This document shows, in pieces, positions 8,077 through 15,471 of a stretch of 35,848 nt of DNA (position 1 is the first letter of the stretch; every line of letters starts with the position of its first letter). This DNA comes from Acidobacteriota bacterium. Its GTDB lineage: Bacteria; Acidobacteriota; Blastocatellia; Pyrinomonadales; Pyrinomonadaceae. The notes below the pieces were generated by a model, which searched no databases, was not told where the DNA came from, and saw only the letters and a list, made by a program, of their open reading frames with translations. The position numbers and the translations under genes were made by a program. The stretch covers positions 1 through 35,848 of the forward strand of contig JAHBSH010000017.1 in NCBI GenBank assembly GCA_019639215.1, given 5' to 3'.

Positions 8077-8397
8077 CTACTCGGCAAATAATTCCTGCAA
8101 CAGATCAAGGACGGCTTTGGCCGTCTTTTTATTTAGATCTCCGATCTTTTTTACTAGCCGTTCTTTATCGACAGAACGTATCTGATCGAGGATGATAAAA
8201 CGCTCAGCGTTGAGAAATTCGACCGGAATGCGTGTAGGAAATGTCGCATTGGTCGAGGCGATCGGAGCAATTAAGACGTGATCGACAAACTTGTTCATCT
8301 CATCCGGTGAGATGACAACGCCCGGACGCGTGTTCCTCGGATCATCAGTGACCTGTTCGTCCAGGTTGATCAGATATACCTCAAATCGCTTTACCAT
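8077..8397 (-). CDS. mazF: MazF/PemK-type mRNA interferase toxin
   Basis: The 106-residue toxin belongs to the MazF/PemK family of sequence-specific endoribonucleases. RPGVVISPDEMN, the segment HVLIAPIAST and LDQIRSVDKERL are typical of the SH3-like fold. I chose ATG 8397 (MVKRFEVYL). A TTG 6 nt earlier is possible but unneeded. The start lies inside the last codons of the antitoxin gene (7-nt overlap), which implies translational coupling. Autoregulation by the MazE-MazF complex at the upstream operator is expected. The toxin stop is four bases from the mazG stop on the other strand. Confidence 0.92.
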   Translation of the reverse strand: MVKRFEVYLINLDEQVTDDPRNTRPGVVISPDEMNKFVDHVLIAPIASTNATFPTRIPVEFLNAERFIILDQIRSVDKERLVKKIGDLNKKTAKAVLDLLQELFAE

Positions 8398-8642
8398 TTC
8401 CAATCTTTCTTATCGAAATCTGCCGCAGGAGCGTCTGAGCTCGCAACATCGTCATCTGTTTCGCTTAGGTTGCTGAAAGCTGCTTCCCACGAGCCTCTCG
8501 GCCTTCTAATATTCTTGATCAGGATGCCGCCGTCATCTGTTGACTCCAACTCAACCTCACCGGAAAGTCCGGTTTCCTCAAGCAGAACCTTCGGAATACG
8601 AATGCCTTGAGAGTTCCCGATCTGAATTATCTGAGCCTTCAT
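8391..8642 (-). CDS. mazE: MazE-like (AbrB-fold) antitoxin
   Basis: The 83-residue protein starts MKAQIIQIGNSQGIRIPKVL, the swapped-hairpin DNA-binding domain of the SpoVT-AbrB/MazE type. Its second half is acidic and rich in Asp and Ser (residues about 60-80), as expected for the tail that wraps the toxin, and it ends DWKW. It is the first gene of the pair and overlaps mazF. The ATG is at 8642-8640. The putative promoter places the transcription start on or beside this codon, so the mRNA may be leaderless. Confidence 0.92.
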   Translation of the reverse strand: MKAQIIQIGNSQGIRIPKVLLEETGLSGEVELESTDDGGILIKNIRRPRGSWEAAFSNLSETDDDVASSDAPAADFDKKDWKW

Positions 8643-8676
8643 AATTACATCGTAATTACATTATCCGGTTTGTCAA
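8642..8676 (-). promoter_or_regulatory. mazEF promoter with repeated operator half-sites
   Basis: On the minus strand TTGACA (8676-8671), 16 bp and TACGAT (8654-8649) form a plausible promoter whose start point would be about 8642, the A of the mazE ATG. Over the -10, TAATTACAT occurs twice (8642-8650 and 8653-8661), 11 bp apart, one helical turn. Each copy contains TAATTA, and GTAATTAC is palindromic. This suits binding of MazE dimers for autorepression. Confidence 0.65.
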
Positions 8677-8689
8677 GCCATATCGATCT

Positions 8690-8729
8690 CAGAGAAGCAG
8701 AAACGCCCAATTACTTCTATTCTTCTCTG
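8690..8729 (-). terminator. Possible hairpin downstream of serS
   Basis: CAGAGAAG and CTTCTCTG pair over 8 bp with an inner AGAA/TTCT extension. The element lies 20 nt past the serS stop, but no U tract follows, so it may be a weak terminator or an RNA-stability hairpin. Confidence 0.4.
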
Positions 8730-8748
8730 TGATCGTACGGTTATTAGC

Positions 8749-10035
8749 CTAGGGATTAATTTGCGTTACACCATTCATATACGGGTGCAATATCTCAGGA
8801 ATATGGATCGAACCGTCTTCTTGCTGGTAATTTTCCAGAATGGCGATCCATGTGCGGCCGACAGCAAGCCCGCTGCCGTTCAGCGTATGAGCAAATTCGG
8901 GTTTTGCCCCTCCGGCTCGGCGAAAGCGCAGATTCATCCTTCTTGCCTGAAAATCTCCACAATTAGAACAACTTGAGATCTCGCGATAGGTATTTTGTGA
9001 AGGCAACCAGACCTCAATGTCATAGGTTTTTTTCGCACCAAAGCCCATATCGCCTGTTGATAGAACGACCGTGCGGTATGGCAGACCCAAAAGCTGCAAT
9101 ATCTTTTCGGCGTTTGACGTCAGCTTTTCATGCTCATTCACTGATTCCTCAGGTAGGCAAATTTTCACAAGCTCGACCTTTTCAAACTGATGCTGGCGAA
9201 TCAGCCCGCGCGTATCACGGCCATAGCTTCCGGCCTCACTGCGAAAACATGGCGTGTACGCAGTGTAATATTTCGGCAGATCCTTTGCGTCCAATATTTC
9301 CTCGCTGTGGTAATTGGTTACGGGAACCTCGGCGGTCGGTATCAGTGCAAAACCTCTGTCGTCTTTTATATGAAAAAGGTCTTCTTCAAATTTTGGAAGC
9401 TGATTTGTCCCAAAAAGAGCGGTCCGGTTTACCAAAAAAGGCGGCAGAGTTTCGGTATAACCATGCTCTGAGGTGTGTATATCGAGCATGAAATTGACCA
9501 GTGCACGTTCTAGTCGTGCTCCGGCTCCATTAAGGATGGAAAACCGCGCACCGGCGATCTTTGTTGCTCGCTCCAGATCGAGAATACCGAGGCCTTCGCC
9601 CAGATCGACATGATCTTTTACCTCAAAATCAAATGTTTTAGGCGTGCCCCATTTCCTGATCTCTATATTAGCTGATTCATCCTTGCCGAGAGGTACGTCT
9701 TCTGCAGGGATGTTGGGCACTCCTGCAAGCAGATCGCGCATCGCGGCTTCGGCATGAGAACGTTTGTCTTCGAGCAAAGCCTGTCTTTCCTTGAACTCTG
9801 CCACCTCGTTCCTGATGGCCTTAGCCTCTTCGCCTTTGCCCTGTTTCATCAGTTCGCCGATCTCTTTACTGTAAAGATTTCGCTTTCGGTTTATCTCGTC
9901 CGATTCAAGGATGATCTGTCGCCGATCGGCATCAAGCTGCTGAAACTCATCAAGGGTTTCAGCCGGAAAATTACGGTTGGCAAGGGCCTGGCGAACCAGG
10001 TCAAGATTTTCGCGTACAAAATTGAGGTCAAGCAT
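8749..10035 (-). CDS. serS: Serine--tRNA ligase
   Basis: SerRS charges tRNA-Ser. The 428-residue length is normal. The N-terminal coiled-coil arm, rich in Glu, Lys and Arg, spans about residues 25-100. Class II motif 2 is [20 protein letters not shown], and motif 3 is [19 protein letters not shown] near the C-terminus. I start at ATG 10035 ([10 protein letters not shown]), the usual family start; an in-frame GTG 24 nt upstream would add MAAEFVLV. There is no Shine-Dalgarno sequence before the ATG, because the 14 nt upstream are the U-rich tail of a stem-loop. The gene is last in a minus-strand run behind the AbgT-type transporter and a small secreted protein. Confidence 0.97.
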   Translation of the reverse strand: MLDLNFVRENLDLVRQALANRNFPAETLDEFQQLDADRRQIILESDEINRKRNLYSKEIGELMKQGKGEEAKAIRNEVAEFKERQALLEDKRSHAEAAMRDLLAGVPNIPAEDVPLGKDESANIEIRKWGTPKTFDFEVKDHVDLGEGLGILDLERATKIAGARFSILNGAGARLERALVNFMLDIHTSEHGYTETLPPFLVNRTALFGTNQLPKFEEDLFHIKDDRGFALIPTAEVPVTNYHSEEILDAKDLPKYYTAYTPCFRSEAGSYGRDTRGLIRQHQFEKVELVKICLPEESVNEHEKLTSNAEKILQLLGLPYRTVVLSTGDMGFGAKKTYDIEVWLPSQNTYREISSCSNCGDFQARRMNLRFRRAGGAKPEFAHTLNGSGLAVGRTWIAILENYQQEDGSIHIPEILHPYMNGVTQINP

Positions 10036-10070
10036 AACTAAAACAAATTCGGCGGCCACAAAGACCGCCG
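10036..10070 (-). terminator. Stem-loop with U-rich tail directly before serS
   Basis: On the minus strand CGGCGG (10070-10065), a 9-nt loop and CCGCCG (10055-10050) form a 6-bp G+C stem, followed by AATTTGTTTTAGTT up to the serS ATG. It looks like an intrinsic terminator for the upstream gene, yet it leaves no room for a separate serS promoter. A role as attenuator is possible. Confidence 0.55.
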
Positions 10071-10097
10071 TACAAACGTGTCAATCTACGGATTTTA

Positions 10098-10469
10098 TTA
10101 CTTTTTAGCCTTAGTAACAATAAACGTACAGGAACTTTCTGCCCACGGGTCGTTTTTTGAGGTATCTACTTTAATATCCACAGACTGCACTTTTAATAAA
10201 AGATCGCCTATCGGATAACTCGCCCCAACTCTAATCGCGGCTAAATTTGACTTGCCGTCGGCCTTTACTCTGACCTCACAAAAGACCATATCGCCGTCTT
10301 CGCCCTGTTCTCTTCCATTTTTCAGCATGGTCAGTTTCAGATCAGTGGGCGAATACACAGCCTCTTCATTCTGCTTGAGTGTGAACTCCTTATCCAATTC
10401 TATGCCTGCAGCAAAAAATGAGCATGACCAGACCAAAAATGACGCCAAAGCTATAAAGGTCAGTTTCAT
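10098..10469 (-). CDS. Small secreted protein of unknown function
   Basis: The 123-residue product starts MKLTFIALASFLVWSCSFFA, a signal peptide that could also be a lipoprotein signal (VWSC, C16). The mature part, about 100 residues, looks like a single beta-sandwich: FTLKQNEEAVY, a central segment with Cys (VFCEVRV), and a late pair YPIGDLLLKVQSVD and SSCTFIVTKAKK. The pattern recalls small exported proteins of the F-x-L-x-x-G-Q type but lacks their cysteine-tryptophan motif, so I assign no family. AAGG sits 12 nt before the ATG. It lies between abgT (27-nt gap) and serS (62-nt gap) on the same strand. Confidence 0.7.
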   Translation of the reverse strand: MKLTFIALASFLVWSCSFFAAGIELDKEFTLKQNEEAVYSPTDLKLTMLKNGREQGEDGDMVFCEVRVKADGKSNLAAIRVGASYPIGDLLLKVQSVDIKVDTSKNDPWAESSCTFIVTKAKK

Positions 10470-10496
10470 TGTTCAATTACCTTCATCAACAAGATG

Positions 10497-12065
10497 TTAA
10501 CCTGCCGGATTTGCATAATATATACCTGCTCCGGGGCCAAGCGGCAACCCTAAGAGATACCAGACCACCAGCAACACCGTCCACGCAATAAAGAACACAA
10601 CAGAATATGGCATCATCAGGGCAATGATGGTTCCGATACCGGCCTTTTTGTCATATTTTTGTGCAAAAACAACGATCAGCGGAAAATATGTCATCAGCGG
10701 TGTGACGATATTTGCGACGCTGTCTCCGACGCGGTATGCGGCCTGCGTCATCTCAGGTGAATACCCGAGCAGCATAAGCATCGGGACAAAAACCGGAGCC
10801 ATTACGACCCATTTTGCCGATGCGCTGCCGACCAATAGGTCGAGCAATATCGTCACTATTACAAATGAGATTATAAGCGGCACACCGCCGATGTTCAGAG
10901 ACCTGAGAAGTTCCGCTCCTTCGACCGCTGTGATCAGACCGAGATTGGTCCAGTTAAAAAATGCTACGAACTGTGCGGCAAAGAATGCAAGGACAAGGTA
11001 TGCCGACATCGACTTCATCCCGTCTTCCATAGCACCCATAACGTCGGCGTCATTCCTCATTGTCCCGGCGCCGATGCCGTATGCGAGTCCTAAAAATAGG
11101 CCTCCAAAGAAAATGATCGAGACAATGCCCCTTAGAAAAGGCGATGTCAAAAATCCTCCCGTCTTTGGATCAAGCAAAAAGCCGTTCTCAGGCAACAGTC
11201 CGGAAAGGACAATTATGACCATGACAACCAGCGTGACCGCAGCGAAAACAAGGCCTCGCTTTTCATTCGGCTGGAGTACGGTCAGGCCTTCTGCTCCCGT
11301 CTCCTCCGCGTCTTCAGATCTGTATTCACCCAATCTTGGAGCAATGATCTTTTCGGTAACAATTGTACCGGCGATGGTCACAAGAAAGGTTGATGCGCTG
11401 AGGAAGTAATAGTTGGCGGCAGGCGACACTTCATAAGCGGCATCAATGATCCTGGCTCCTTCCTGTGTAATTCCGGCCAGAAGAGTATCGCCCGGGCCAA
11501 TGAAAATATTCGCAGCAAAACCGCCTGATACACCCGCGAATGCCGCTGCTAATCCGACAAGCGGATGACGTCCGACCGCATGAAATATCACTGCCCCAAG
11601 CGGTATCACAACTACGTAACCCACATCGCTCGCGACGTTAGAGACAACGCCTGCAAAGACCACGACCGCCGTCAAAAGCTTGTCAGGAGCCTTGATAACC
11701 ACAAGACGTATCATTGCGGAGATAAGTCCGCTGGTCTCTGCCACCGCAATGCCCAACAGAGCGACCAGAACAATGCCAAGCGGGGCAAAGCCGGTAAAGT
11801 TCGTAACCAGGGATGTAAGTATGCGGTGAAGGCCTTCCGTATTCAGAAGGCTGACCGCTTTTATCTGCTCGCCGTTTCCCGGATGCGTTACCGACACATC
11901 AAAATATGACGTGATGGCAGACAGTATTAATACTATGACCGCAAGGATCACGAAAAGCGTCGCCGGATGCGGCAGCATGTTTCCTACTCGTTCGACACGA
12001 GCAAGAAATCTATAGGCAAACGACATTTTGGACAGTTCATTCTCTGTGGTTTCTTCGGTATTCAA
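10497..12065 (-). CDS. AbgT-family transporter
   Basis: The 522-residue inner-membrane protein belongs to the AbgT family, whose members take up p-aminobenzoyl-glutamate or, in other cases, export sulfonamides. The family N-terminus [15 protein letters not shown] (about 24-38) and the segments [31 protein letters not shown] and [17 protein letters not shown] are clear, with about a dozen hydrophobic spans. The start is TTG at 12065, chosen because a GGAGG lies 6 nt before it; the first ATG is codon 14. No abgA/abgB peptidase genes are nearby, so the substrate is open. The gene heads the run ending in serS and diverges from galU. Confidence 0.92.
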   Translation of the reverse strand: MNTEETTENELSKMSFAYRFLARVERVGNMLPHPATLFVILAVIVLILSAITSYFDVSVTHPGNGEQIKAVSLLNTEGLHRILTSLVTNFTGFAPLGIVLVALLGIAVAETSGLISAMIRLVVIKAPDKLLTAVVVFAGVVSNVASDVGYVVVIPLGAVIFHAVGRHPLVGLAAAFAGVSGGFAANIFIGPGDTLLAGITQEGARIIDAAYEVSPAANYYFLSASTFLVTIAGTIVTEKIIAPRLGEYRSEDAEETGAEGLTVLQPNEKRGLVFAAVTLVVMVIIVLSGLLPENGFLLDPKTGGFLTSPFLRGIVSIIFFGGLFLGLAYGIGAGTMRNDADVMGAMEDGMKSMSAYLVLAFFAAQFVAFFNWTNLGLITAVEGAELLRSLNIGGVPLIISFVIVTILLDLLVGSASAKWVVMAPVFVPMLMLLGYSPEMTQAAYRVGDSVANIVTPLMTYFPLIVVFAQKYDKKAGIGTIIALMMPYSVVFFIAWTVLLVVWYLLGLPLGPGAGIYYANPAG

Positions 12066-12076
12066 CTATTGCCTCC
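12063..12076 (-). promoter_or_regulatory. Ribosome binding site that selects a TTG start (abgT-type gene)
   Basis: On the minus strand GGAGG (12076-12072) is separated by 6 nt from TTG (12065-12063). This is the best Shine-Dalgarno in the left half of the window and decides for TTG over the ATG 39 nt downstream. Confidence 0.75.
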
Positions 12077-12145
12077 GTTATTGGGGAGATGAGGGATTTT
12101 CGGAAGTTTAGACGTAAAACGCAAAAATTGCCAGTATTCGCGGTT

Positions 12146-12151
12146 TATAAT
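12146..12151 (+). promoter_or_regulatory. Candidate -10 element for galU
   Basis: A perfect TATAAT lies 32 nt before the galU ATG, putting the start near 12158. No good -35 is found 16-18 bp upstream (TTGCCA is present but only 12 bp away). Confidence 0.4.
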
Positions 12152-12183
12152 AGAATCAACGCTTTAAGCAGAGCCGTTATTTT

Positions 12184-13053
12184 ATGTCAAAAAAAGTCAG
12201 AAAAGCAGTTTTTCCAGCCGCCGGACTCGGTACACGTTTTCTCCCTGCGACAAAAGCTTCGCCTAAGGAAATGCTGCCTTTGGTAGATAAGCCGCTTATT
12301 CAATACTCGGTCGAAGAGGCGGTCGCCAGCGGCATCGACTCGATCCTTATCATCACCGGACGCGACAAGGCCGCCATTGAGAATCATTTTGACATCTCTT
12401 TCGAACTTGAACAGATGCTGAAAGAACGTGGCAAGGACGAGATGTTCAAACAGGTCCGTGCCATCACCGACATCGCCAAGATCAGCTATACAAGACAGAA
12501 ACAGGCTCTAGGCCTTGGTCATGCTATATATCAGGCAAAAGATTTTGTCGGCGACGAACCTTTCGCAGCACTGCTTGCGGATGACATAGTTGATGCCGAA
12601 GTGCCTGCTCTGGCTCAGATGATAAAGATCTATGAGGAGTTTGGCTGCCCTGTGGTGGCTACAATGCAGGTCGAGGGCGAGGCGATCTCTCGATTTGGCG
12701 TGATCGACGCAGAAGAAGTCTCACCCGGCGTTTTCAAGATCAATGACATGGTCGAAAAGCCCGCTTACGAAGATGCTCCTTCTGATCTGGCGATCATTGG
12801 CCGTTATATTTTCACACCGGATATTTTTGAGGCCATCGAAGAAACCAAGCCGGGCTCAGGCGGAGAGATACAGATTACTGACGCTATGCGGCTCTTGTTA
12901 AAAAAGCGGCCGTTCTATGCTGTTCGTCTTGACGGAACGCGGCACGACGCAGGCGACAAGCTCGGCTTTCTTATCGCGACGGTCGAATATGCTCTTAAAC
13001 GCGATGATCTGAGTCAGGATTTCAAAAACTATCTCCGCTCGCTGAGTCTGTGA
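12184..13053 (+). CDS. galU: UTP--glucose-1-phosphate uridylyltransferase
   Basis: GalU makes UDP-glucose from UTP and glucose-1-phosphate for envelope glycans and sugar-nucleotide pathways. The nucleotide-binding signature PAAGLGTRFLPATKASPKEM (residues 11-30) is complete, and VDKPLIQYSVEEA, ALLADDIVDA, FGVIDAEE, VEKP and GEIQITDAM follow in family order. The 289-residue length is standard. It diverges from abgT (118-nt gap). Its TGA abuts the stop of the LolC/E-like gene on the other strand, giving TGATCA with no spacer, so the two transcripts must overlap. Confidence 0.96.
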   Translation: MSKKVRKAVFPAAGLGTRFLPATKASPKEMLPLVDKPLIQYSVEEAVASGIDSILIITGRDKAAIENHFDISFELEQMLKERGKDEMFKQVRAITDIAKISYTRQKQALGLGHAIYQAKDFVGDEPFAALLADDIVDAEVPALAQMIKIYEEFGCPVVATMQVEGEAISRFGVIDAEEVSPGVFKINDMVEKPAYEDAPSDLAIIGRYIFTPDIFEAIEETKPGSGGEIQITDAMRLLLKKRPFYAVRLDGTRHDAGDKLGFLIATVEYALKRDDLSQDFKNYLRSLSL

Positions 13054-14193
13054 TCAGCGATTATTCAGATCTTCGATCGGCTTTATGCGAGCTGCCGCAA
13101 GAGCCGGATACAAACCGGCAACGGCAGAAAGCAAAATGACCGCAGGCAAAAGAAAAACTATATCTGTCCACATGGGAAGCAAGGCAAACTCCGAAACCAG
13201 ATAGATCTCTCCGGGTACGTTTATTGTCCAAAGATCATTTAGCACAAAACATATACCAAACCCGAGGATGATCCCGAGAAAAGCTCCCAAGCTTCCGACG
13301 ATCATTGCCTGAAACAAAAATATCACGGCAACATTCCGTGTTCTCATGCCGCATGAACGAAGCACCGCAATATCGGCTCGTCTTTCCGCCACAAGTAACA
13401 GAATAGCCGCAGCAATATTTGCGGCAGCGATAATGCCGACAAACAGAAAGATCAAAAATGCGGCTTTGGATTCGAGATCAAGTGCTGAGAGAACCGGGCG
13501 ATTTGCCTCTTGCCAGCCTAGAACACGAAATTCTTTGCCTAACATTTCTCTTATCCCTTCCGCGAGCGTTTCCGAAATCATTGGATCCTTGAGTTTCAAC
13601 CGCAGTTCATAAGGGATAAACGTTTCGGAGGCTGTTATTGCCGCAAATTCGGCGGCCGATGCGTTCACGGTGACTGAATCGACATCATAAATGCCGGAAT
13701 CGATCACCTCGGTTATAAAGATGCGTGTCTTCCGCGGACTATCACCTTCTGCGAATACCAGCATCTCCGCCCAGTCACCCGATTTCACACCGATCCGATC
13801 TGCCAGTTCCCGGCCGATCCTTACACCGGAACGCTCATCGCTGTCAGCAGACGTCAGGACGGCAAATGCCCTGTTCTCGTTGCCGACAATGACCGTCTGG
13901 ACAGAAGCAGATCCTGAAACCTCTTCGACTTCTTTTAGCTCGCTCAGCTTTTGGCGAATATCCGTGCCGTCGGCAATATGGTTGCCGTCGTGGCGAAAAA
14001 CATTGATATGTGGTGTAGAAGCAAGCAGTTTTTCCGTTAGTGCTGAATGAAAACCCCGTGTTACGGCAGATGTAACAATAACGCCAGCAACAGCGGCCGC
14101 GATACCCAAAACTCCAAGAACAGCTGTAAAACGCGCCGGCCCGCCTCGACGAAGATCGAGGAAACGGACGGCAAGTTTCAGCATCCATAGCAT
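13054..14193 (-). CDS. LolC/E-like ABC transporter permease
   Basis: The 379-residue inner-membrane protein has the MacB/FtsX permease layout: one N-terminal membrane span (about 21-45), a periplasmic domain of about 200 residues, and three C-terminal spans (about 249-272, 293-320, 345-368). The N-terminus [14 protein letters not shown] and the region [20 protein letters not shown] before the last spans fit LolC/LolE, which extract lipoproteins from the inner membrane for the Lol pathway. No LolD-type ATPase gene is adjacent, so its partner must lie elsewhere. It could also be another FtsX-family permease. It ends flush against galU and diverges from the ribB-type gene. Confidence 0.85.
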   Translation of the reverse strand: MLWMLKLAVRFLDLRRGGPARFTAVLGVLGIAAAVAGVIVTSAVTRGFHSALTEKLLASTPHINVFRHDGNHIADGTDIRQKLSELKEVEEVSGSASVQTVIVGNENRAFAVLTSADSDERSGVRIGRELADRIGVKSGDWAEMLVFAEGDSPRKTRIFITEVIDSGIYDVDSVTVNASAAEFAAITASETFIPYELRLKLKDPMISETLAEGIREMLGKEFRVLGWQEANRPVLSALDLESKAAFLIFLFVGIIAAANIAAAILLLVAERRADIAVLRSCGMRTRNVAVIFLFQAMIVGSLGAFLGIILGFGICFVLNDLWTINVPGEIYLVSEFALLPMWTDIVFLLPAVILLSAVAGLYPALAAARIKPIEDLNNR

Positions 14194-14307
14194 CGCTCAA
14201 TTGTATGCGTCTTCTGCCGTTTTGTTAACTCTTCCTGTTGTTCGCAAAAGCTCGGCGATTTGGTTAAAATCGAATTGCTTGGATTTCATATTTTTTTAAC
14301 AGAAGTA

Positions 14308-15435
14308 ATGCCTTTGAGCACCATAGAAGAGGCCGTAGCGGATATTCGTGACGGCAAGATGATAATCATCGTAGATGATGAGGATCGCGAAAATGAGGGA
14401 GACCTCGTTTGTGCGGCTGAAAAGGTCACGCCCGAAATAATAAATTTTATGGCGGTACATGGCCGTGGGCTTATTTGTCTGCCAATGACGGAAGACCGAT
14501 GTGACGAACTTCAGCTTACACCGCAAACAGCTCACAACACCTCAAGCATGGGAACTGCGTTTACGATCTCTATAGAAGCTAGAGAAGGTGTCACGACAGG
14601 AATATCCGCAGCTGACAGGGCAAAAACGATCCTTACAGCGGTCGATCCCGAAACGCGTCCTCATGACCTGGCTCGTCCCGGTCATGTGTTTCCCTTAAGG
14701 GCAAAAAAGGGCGGAGTTCTGGTGCGTGTCGGGCAAACCGAAGCAAGCGTTGACATCGCTCGTATCGCGGGCTTGCAGCCTTCTGCGGTCATCTGCGAAA
14801 TAATGAATGATGACGGCACCATGGCACGAATGCCTGAACTAGAGTTATTTGCGGAAAAACATGGGTTGAAGATCATTTCCGTAGCCGATCTGGTCCGTTA
14901 TCGTGTTGAAAAGGAAACTCTTGTCCACCGCGTTGTCGAAACCGATCTGCCCACTATACACGGATCGGCCCGGGCGTATATCTATGAGAATGCTATCAAT
15001 GGCGAAACTCACGTTGCCCTTACCTTCGGTGACATTTCCGGTGCAACCGAGCCTGTTCTGGTGCGCGTCCAAACTGAGAATGTAACCTTTGCAATGTTCG
15101 GTGCAATGGTCGGTGAAGCAGGCCCCGCAATGCAGACCTCCTTGAAGATGATAGCTGAAAAAGGTTTGGGGGTTATGTTATATCTGCGTCAGCGAGATAA
15201 TGACCTCGATCTGGTCAATCAACTCCGAACTTACGCCATGATGCGGGAAAATAATGTTGATTTTCAATCGGCAAAACGCGAAACTGGTTACGGAAAGGTC
15301 CACGACTATGGTATCGGCGCCCAGATATTGAAAGATCTGGGTCTGACCAAGATACGGCTGCTGTCTAATCACCCCCCAAAGATAAACGCTCTCGAGGCGT
15401 TTGACCTTGAGATCGTTGAAACCGTTAGTCTCTGA
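14308..15435 (+). CDS. RibB with degenerate RibA-like C-terminal domain (RibBX type)
   Basis: The N-terminal half (1-200) is 3,4-dihydroxy-2-butanone-4-phosphate synthase of riboflavin synthesis, with [11 protein letters not shown] (23-33), SMGTAF (80-85) and RPGHVFPL (123-130). The usual His in GHTEA is Gln here (GQTEASVD, Q143). The C-terminal half (about 201-375) aligns with GTP cyclohydrolase II at its end ([25 protein letters not shown]) but contains no cysteine at all, so the three zinc ligands are gone. The RQEGRGIGL segment has become RQRDNDLDL. The domain is therefore unlikely to open GTP. Proteobacterial RibBX proteins with such a domain are known. Start ATG 14308 gives the family N-terminus; a TTG 48 nt upstream is in frame. 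No FMN riboswitch fits in the 114-nt leader. Confidence 0.92.
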   Translation: MPLSTIEEAVADIRDGKMIIIVDDEDRENEGDLVCAAEKVTPEIINFMAVHGRGLICLPMTEDRCDELQLTPQTAHNTSSMGTAFTISIEAREGVTTGISAADRAKTILTAVDPETRPHDLARPGHVFPLRAKKGGVLVRVGQTEASVDIARIAGLQPSAVICEIMNDDGTMARMPELELFAEKHGLKIISVADLVRYRVEKETLVHRVVETDLPTIHGSARAYIYENAINGETHVALTFGDISGATEPVLVRVQTENVTFAMFGAMVGEAGPAMQTSLKMIAEKGLGVMLYLRQRDNDLDLVNQLRTYAMMRENNVDFQSAKRETGYGKVHDYGIGAQILKDLGLTKIRLLSNHPPKINALEAFDLEIVETVSL

Positions 15436-15471
15436 AATGTCGGCAAAGACCGAGGTGTTTTCTGATCAATA

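Noticed and set aside
7460..8077. A 205-codon minus-strand frame opposite mazG
   Set aside because: Ser/Phe-rich shadow of mazG, ending next to the mazF stop; no domain seen.
10624..11409. A 261-codon plus-strand frame opposite the AbgT-type gene
   Set aside because: Its composition mirrors the membrane segments of the transporter on the other strand; no start signal or family was recognised.
14194..14307. Possible FMN riboswitch before the ribB-type gene
   Set aside because: The gap is too short and no RFN core bases were seen.
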